Shown: piece by piece, positions 62,112 to 64,000 of the stretch
Position numbering within the stretch: the first letter of the stretch is position 1
How the letters are laid out: the number at the start of each line of letters is the position of its first letter
From: an uncultured Lachnospiraceae bacterium
GTDB taxonomy: Bacteria > Bacillota > Clostridia > Lachnospirales > Lachnospiraceae
Reading direction: 5' to 3'
NCBI GenBank assembly: GCA_910577785.1
Contig: CAJTNT010000014.1
Location: 1 to 64,000, forward strand
DNA: 64,000 nucleotides
Made by a program: the position numbers and the translations under genes
Notes under the pieces: model-generated
The model's database searches: none
Told to the model about the DNA's origin: nothing
What the model saw: the letters and a program-made list of their open reading frames with translations, nothing else

Positions 62112-64000
62112 ATGACGAAAGAAAAGGTACAGTTGGCGGTCGGCGGGCTGCTCCATGATATAGGCAAGGTCGTGTACCGGCAGGGGGACGGCAGGAGGCA
62201 CAGTCTCAGCGGCTATGAGTTCCTGAAGGAAGAGGCGCATCTGGAGGATCGTAATGTATTGGACTCTGTGCGCTACCATCATGCCCAGGAATTAAAAGGG
62301 GCGAAGGTTGCCCCGGATTCCTTTGCCTATCTGACCTATTTTGCGGATAACGTGGCAGCAGCCGCTGACCGTAGGAAAGAGGAAGGCGGGGAGGCGGGAT
62401 TTGTCAGGGGGATTCCTCTGGAATCTGTGTTCAACCGCTTGAATGGAAATGAGAAAAAGCTCTATTATACGCAGGATGCCGGGCTTTGGAGCCAGGAAAT
62501 CAATTATCCCACAGAGAAGGTAAAGCTCTATGATGAGCATTTCTACCAGAAGGTCAAGCAGCAGCTGCTGGAAAATTTCAGGGGGATACGGTGGGAGACA
62601 GAGTATATCAACTCCCTGCTGGAAATCCTGGAAGGGAACCTGAGCCTGATCCCTTCCTCTACGGCCAGGGACGAGCCGGCGGATATTTCCTTGTATGACC
62701 ATATGAAGCTCACGGCGGCAGTCAGCGCCTGCATTTATAGTTACCTGCAGGAGCGGGGAATCCAGGACTATCGGTCAGCTTTGTTCCAGAACAGCAGGGA
62801 ATTTTATCAGGAAAAGGCATTCCTCCTGCTGTCGATGGATGTTTCCGGGATCCAGAACTTTATCTATACCATCCATAGCGAGGGCGCATTGCGCAATCTG
62901 AGGGCGCGTTCTTTTTACCTGGAAATTATGATGGAGCATATCGTGGATACTCTGCTGGAACGGCTGGAACTGTCGAGGGCAAACCTGATTTATGCGGGCG
63001 GCGGCCATTGCTATCTGCTGGTTGCGAATACCTGCTATACGAAGGAAGTGGTGGCGGCATTTGAGCAGGAACTCAACCAGTGGATGCAGGAAACGTTTGA
63101 TATATCCCTGTATGTGGGGGTTGGCATGGCGCTGTGCAGCGCCAGCAATCTGCAGAATATTCCCATCGGTTCCTATCGGGAGATATTTCAGGAAGCGAGT
63201 GAGCAGATTTCGGCCAAGAAAGCTTCGCGCTATACGGCGGCGCAGATCCGGGCGCTCAACCATAGGAAGGTGAAAGATTTTACCAGGGAATGCAAGGTGT
63301 GCAAGAAGCTCGGCCGCCTGACGGAGGACAATACCTGCCTCATCTGCGCCGCAATCTGGAACCTTTCCAAGGATATTTTGTACAGCGATTTCTTTGCCGT
63401 CACCAGCAATCCGGGAAAATCGGCGCTGCCCCTGCCTTTTGGCGTATTTCTGACGGCAGGCAGTGCGGCGGATTTGCGGGAGCGCATGGCTGGGGATGAA
63501 GGGTACGTCCGTGCCTATGGCAAGAACAAAATGTTTTCCGGGAAGCATATTGCGGCCAAGATATGGGTGGGGAATTATACGACAGGCGAAAGCTTTGAGG
63601 AGCTGGCGCGTCAGTCCGAAGGCATTGAGCGGATTGGGATTCTGCGGGCCGATGTGGATAACCTCGGCCAGGCATTTGTATCCGGCTTTGCCAGTGAGAA
63701 AAATGGAGATAAGTATATGACCCTTTCCCGCAGCGCCACCTTATCGCGGCAGCTTTCCCTGTTTTTCAAATATCATATCAATGCCATCTTGGAAACGCCC
63801 CGCTATATCCTGGATGGGAGGCAAAAGGAAAAGCGTAAGGTCGCCATCGTCTATTCCGGCGGGGACGACCTGTTTATTGCGGGCGCATGGGATGATATTT
63901 TGGAACTGTCCGTGGATATCCGCCAGGCTTTTGCGCGGTATACGGAAGGGACATTGACGTTATCGGCAGGCATTGGCCTATATCAACCCAAATTCCCCAT
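62112..64000 (+). CDS. csm1: Type III CRISPR Cas10/Csm1, partial
   Basis: 629 codons to the window edge; the start ATG follows AGGAGGGAGG. HD nuclease motif GGLLHDIGKVVYR (about 9-21), and further HHAQ near 57. The first cyclase-like domain contains DVSGIQNFIYTI (about 241-252). A zinc-finger CKVC ... CLIC (about 396-415) is followed by the palm motif SGGDDLF (about 581-587), the cyclic-oligoadenylate synthase site. The zinc and the arrangement fit subtype III-A. On target RNA binding it would make cOA and cut DNA. The end lies outside the window. Confidence 0.93.
   Translation, partial: MTKEKVQLAVGGLLHDIGKVVYRQGDGRRHSLSGYEFLKEEAHLEDRNVLDSVRYHHAQELKGAKVAPDSFAYLTYFADNVAAAADRRKEEGGEAGFVRGIPLESVFNRLNGNEKKLYYTQDAGLWSQEINYPTEKVKLYDEHFYQKVKQQLLENFRGIRWETEYINSLLEILEGNLSLIPSSTARDEPADISLYDHMKLTAAVSACIYSYLQERGIQDYRSALFQNSREFYQEKAFLLLSMDVSGIQNFIYTIHSEGALRNLRARSFYLEIMMEHIVDTLLERLELSRANLIYAGGGHCYLLVANTCYTKEVVAAFEQELNQWMQETFDISLYVGVGMALCSASNLQNIPIGSYREIFQEASEQISAKKASRYTAAQIRALNHRKVKDFTRECKVCKKLGRLTEDNTCLICAAIWNLSKDILYSDFFAVTSNPGKSALPLPFGVFLTAGSAADLRERMAGDEGYVRAYGKNKMFSGKHIAAKIWVGNYTTGESFEELARQSEGIERIGILRADVDNLGQAFVSGFASEKNGDKYMTLSRSATLSRQLSLFFKYHINAILETPRYILDGRQKEKRKVAIVYSGGDDLFIAGAWDDILELSVDIRQAFARYTEGTLTLSAGIGLYQPKFP

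Overview
The window looks like chromosome from a fairly GC-rich gut Lachnospiraceae-type Firmicute. Evidence: Bacillota-style genes (yceD-rpmF, the YlmC/YmxH sporulation family, YqeG, NrdR, a glpK / two FAD dehydrogenases / DUF1667 glycerol operon), strong AGGAGG ribosome-binding sites, GTG and TTG starts, and Clostridia-type phage families. Genus cannot be told from sequence alone.

Region 1 (1 to about 38.15 kb) is a prophage with a contractile (PBSX/Xkd-like) tail. It begins inside a truncated parB of the kind carried by integrative elements. A large serine integrase sits at its left edge, followed by two Rpn-type nuclease/transposase copies (one broken), a secreted Ig-like protein, and a Cro/CI-type repressor with a divergent promoter switch at 5.29-5.38 kb. 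The rightward early region has several very small genes, two of them on the opposite strand and each driven by a repeated promoter cassette, plus a structured noncoding element at 8.23-8.32 kb. A replication and maintenance module follows: HUH-type Rep with large inverted repeats, RNase H-like protein, D12 adenine methylase, and a type III partition system of seven 10-bp iterons (tubC), a winged-helix protein (tubR) and a TubZ GTPase. Then come an ArpU-like regulator, a late promoter, HNH and terminases, HK97-type head genes, tail sheath and tube, a tail chaperone with a canonical -1 slippery site, tape measure, baseplate genes, a fibre, holin and endolysin. The combination suggests an element able to live as a plasmid as well as integrate.

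Region 2 (38.3-50.9 kb) is ordinary chromosome. It opens with a 3' fragment of tRNA-Lys(TTT), which looks like the attachment-site scar of an element lying to its left. Then come yceD-rpmF, a DUF624 membrane protein, the glycerol operon, ylmC, nrdR, yqeG, rpiB, efp, an ECF sigma factor with its membrane anti-sigma factor, and a rhodanese-TtcA-like tRNA thiolase.

Region 3 (51.2-64 kb) is a defence island. A leftward, translationally coupled three-gene operon encodes a large helical protein, a SWIM zinc-finger protein and a retron-type reverse transcriptase. Facing away from it on the other strand, with its own strong promoter, is a noncoding RNA with all the parts of a retron msr-msd: flanking a1/a2 repeats, small msr hairpins, a long msd hairpin and a terminal U-tract. 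A GH43 arabinanase-like gene with an in-frame UGA at a conserved Trp position follows. The window ends in a type III CRISPR-Cas operon (cas6, then cas10/csm1 with HD and GGDD motifs, cut by the window edge). No CRISPR array is visible within the window.
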